NCBI GenBank assembly: GCA_012841845.1
Contig: DUTZ01000083.1
Coordinates: 1 to 6,612 of the forward strand
Direction of reading: 5' to 3'
DNA: 6,612 bases
DNA from: Actinomycetales bacterium
Lineage (GTDB): Bacteria > Actinomycetota > Actinomycetes > Mycobacteriales > Mycobacteriaceae
In this document: positions 6,410-6,612 of the stretch, in pieces
Layout: every line of letters begins with the position of its first letter
Numbering within the stretch: position 1 is the first letter of the stretch
Notes under the pieces: generated by a model
Seen by the model: only the letters and a program-made list of their open reading frames with translations
Databases searched by the model: none
Told to the model about the DNA's origin: nothing
Program-made: the position numbers and the translations under genes

Positions 6410-6438
6410 ATGCTACCAAGCAGTTGCTTGGTGGTGGA
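6410..6438 (-). promoter_or_regulatory. Putative promoter of the acyl-CoA ligase-SDR operon
   Basis: On the minus strand TAGCAT (6415-6410) fits a TANNNT -10. The position 17 bp upstream (6438-6433, CTCCAC) is a poor -35. The operator at 6415-6432 fills this spacer, the same arrangement as at the BVMO promoter. The expected start near 6403 leaves a leader of about 30 nt containing the GAGGAG site. Confidence 0.42.
6415..6432. promoter_or_regulatory. 18-bp perfect palindromic operator between the ligase operon and the secreted gene
   Basis: ACCAAGCAGTTGCTTGGT is a perfect 8-2-8 inverted repeat (ACCAAGCA / TGCTTGGT). It matches the reverse complement of the operator at 2438-2455 at 16 of 18 positions. 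Perfect symmetry outside coding sequence, in a divergent promoter, makes chance unlikely. It matches the KstR2 consensus at 9 of 10 fixed positions at best, so the shared 8-2-8 form may be the better description of the regulator's site. Confidence 0.75.
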
Positions 6439-6449
6439 GGATGTGAGCT

Positions 6450-6612
6450 GTGTTGATGACAGGACGGACCAGGCTACGGGGGCTCCTGGCGGCGGTGATC
6501 GCGCCCCTCGTCGTCGTCACCTCGGTGGCCACGGCGCCCGCCCACGCCGACCCGACCGGCGGTGACGCCGGGCGGCAGTGGACGGCGGCCACCACCGCGT
6601 CCGGGCCACACG
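6450..6612 (+). CDS. Secreted protein with Sec signal peptide (N-terminal part, runs off right edge)
   Basis: An open frame from GTG 6450 runs to the window end without a stop, and 54 residues are visible. GGAGG (6436-6440) lies 9 nt before the GTG; TTG 6453 and ATG 6456 follow in the same frame as alternatives. The product begins MLMTGRTRLRGLLAAVIAPL and has a textbook signal peptide: a positive n-region (Arg6, Arg8, Arg10), a hydrophobic core of about 18 residues (11-29), then APAHA with likely cleavage after Ala33, leaving DPTGGDAGRQWTAATTASGP as the mature N-terminus. There is no lipobox Cys and no twin-arginine motif. Too little of the mature protein is seen to name a family; an exported esterase, lipase or binding protein would fit the setting but is a guess. 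It is divergent from the ligase operon, and the shared operator ends only 17 nt before its start codon. Confidence 0.72.
   Translation, partial: MLMTGRTRLRGLLAAVIAPLVVVTSVATAPAHADPTGGDAGRQWTAATTASGPH

Noticed and set aside
6372..6419. N-terminal extension of the ligase to a TTG at 6419
   Set aside because: The extension has no ribosome site and begins inside the perfect operator palindrome; the GTG at 6371 has GAGGAG at 8 nt.
4887..6446. Plus-strand open frame (519 codons) opposite the ligase
   Set aside because: It has no recognisable motif, is biased to Val, Gly, Asp and His, and lies antisense to a ligase with all ANL motifs.
6413..6595. Short minus-strand open frame (60 codons) at the right end
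   Set aside because: It runs antisense to the signal-peptide gene and across the operator, with no motif or convincing ribosome site.

Overview
The window looks like chromosomal DNA of a high-GC actinomycete (about 70% GC by eye, with strong third-position G/C). GTG starts, AAGGAGG-type ribosome sites and actinobacterial acyl-CoA catabolic families all fit. The proteins most resemble mycobacterial/rhodococcal (Mycobacteriales-type) enzymes of sterol and branched or cyclic fatty-acid breakdown. A Nocardioides-like host cannot be excluded. Coding density is high. I see no tRNA, rRNA, CRISPR array, transposase or attachment site, and no stretch above 300 bases lacks a gene.

Layout. (1) Positions 1-2420, minus strand: a tight three-gene operon read right to left, made of an EchA13-like enoyl-CoA hydratase/isomerase-family protein, a FadE17-like acyl-CoA dehydrogenase, and the first 90 residues of a second, FadE18-like acyl-CoA dehydrogenase that runs off the left edge. 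The order matches echA13-fadE17-fadE18 (Rv1935c-Rv1933c) of Mycobacterium tuberculosis as I remember it. (2) Positions 2421-2470: a 50-bp divergent promoter with an 18-bp palindromic operator. (3) Positions 2471-4000, plus strand: a type I Baeyer-Villiger monooxygenase (BVMO), possibly made from a leaderless GTG-start mRNA. (4) Positions 3988-6371, minus strand: a two-gene operon of a FadD3-like acyl-CoA ligase and a short-chain dehydrogenase (SDR) with a degenerate active site, coupled by an ATGA overlap. The SDR overlaps the BVMO tail to tail by 13 bp. (5) Positions 6372-6449: a second divergent promoter with a near-identical 18-bp operator. (6) Positions 6450-6612, plus strand: the start of a secreted protein with a clear signal peptide, cut by the right edge.

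How they may work together (inference). The two operators match at 16 of 18 positions and lie in the promoter regions of both operons, the BVMO and the secreted gene, so the whole window may be one regulon, probably under a TetR-type repressor of the KstR2/FadR kind. Chemically, the BVMO would insert oxygen next to a ketone and give an ester or lactone. After hydrolysis the acid could be activated by the FadD3-like ligase and dehydrogenated by the paired FadE proteins. The crotonase-fold protein and the SDR would handle later steps. The substrate is unknown: a steroid-derived, terpenoid or other cyclic ketone is plausible. Three enzymes differ from textbook family members at catalytic positions: the SDR, the crotonase-fold protein and the FadE17-like protein. 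This hints at non-standard chemistry or at paired, non-catalytic subunits.
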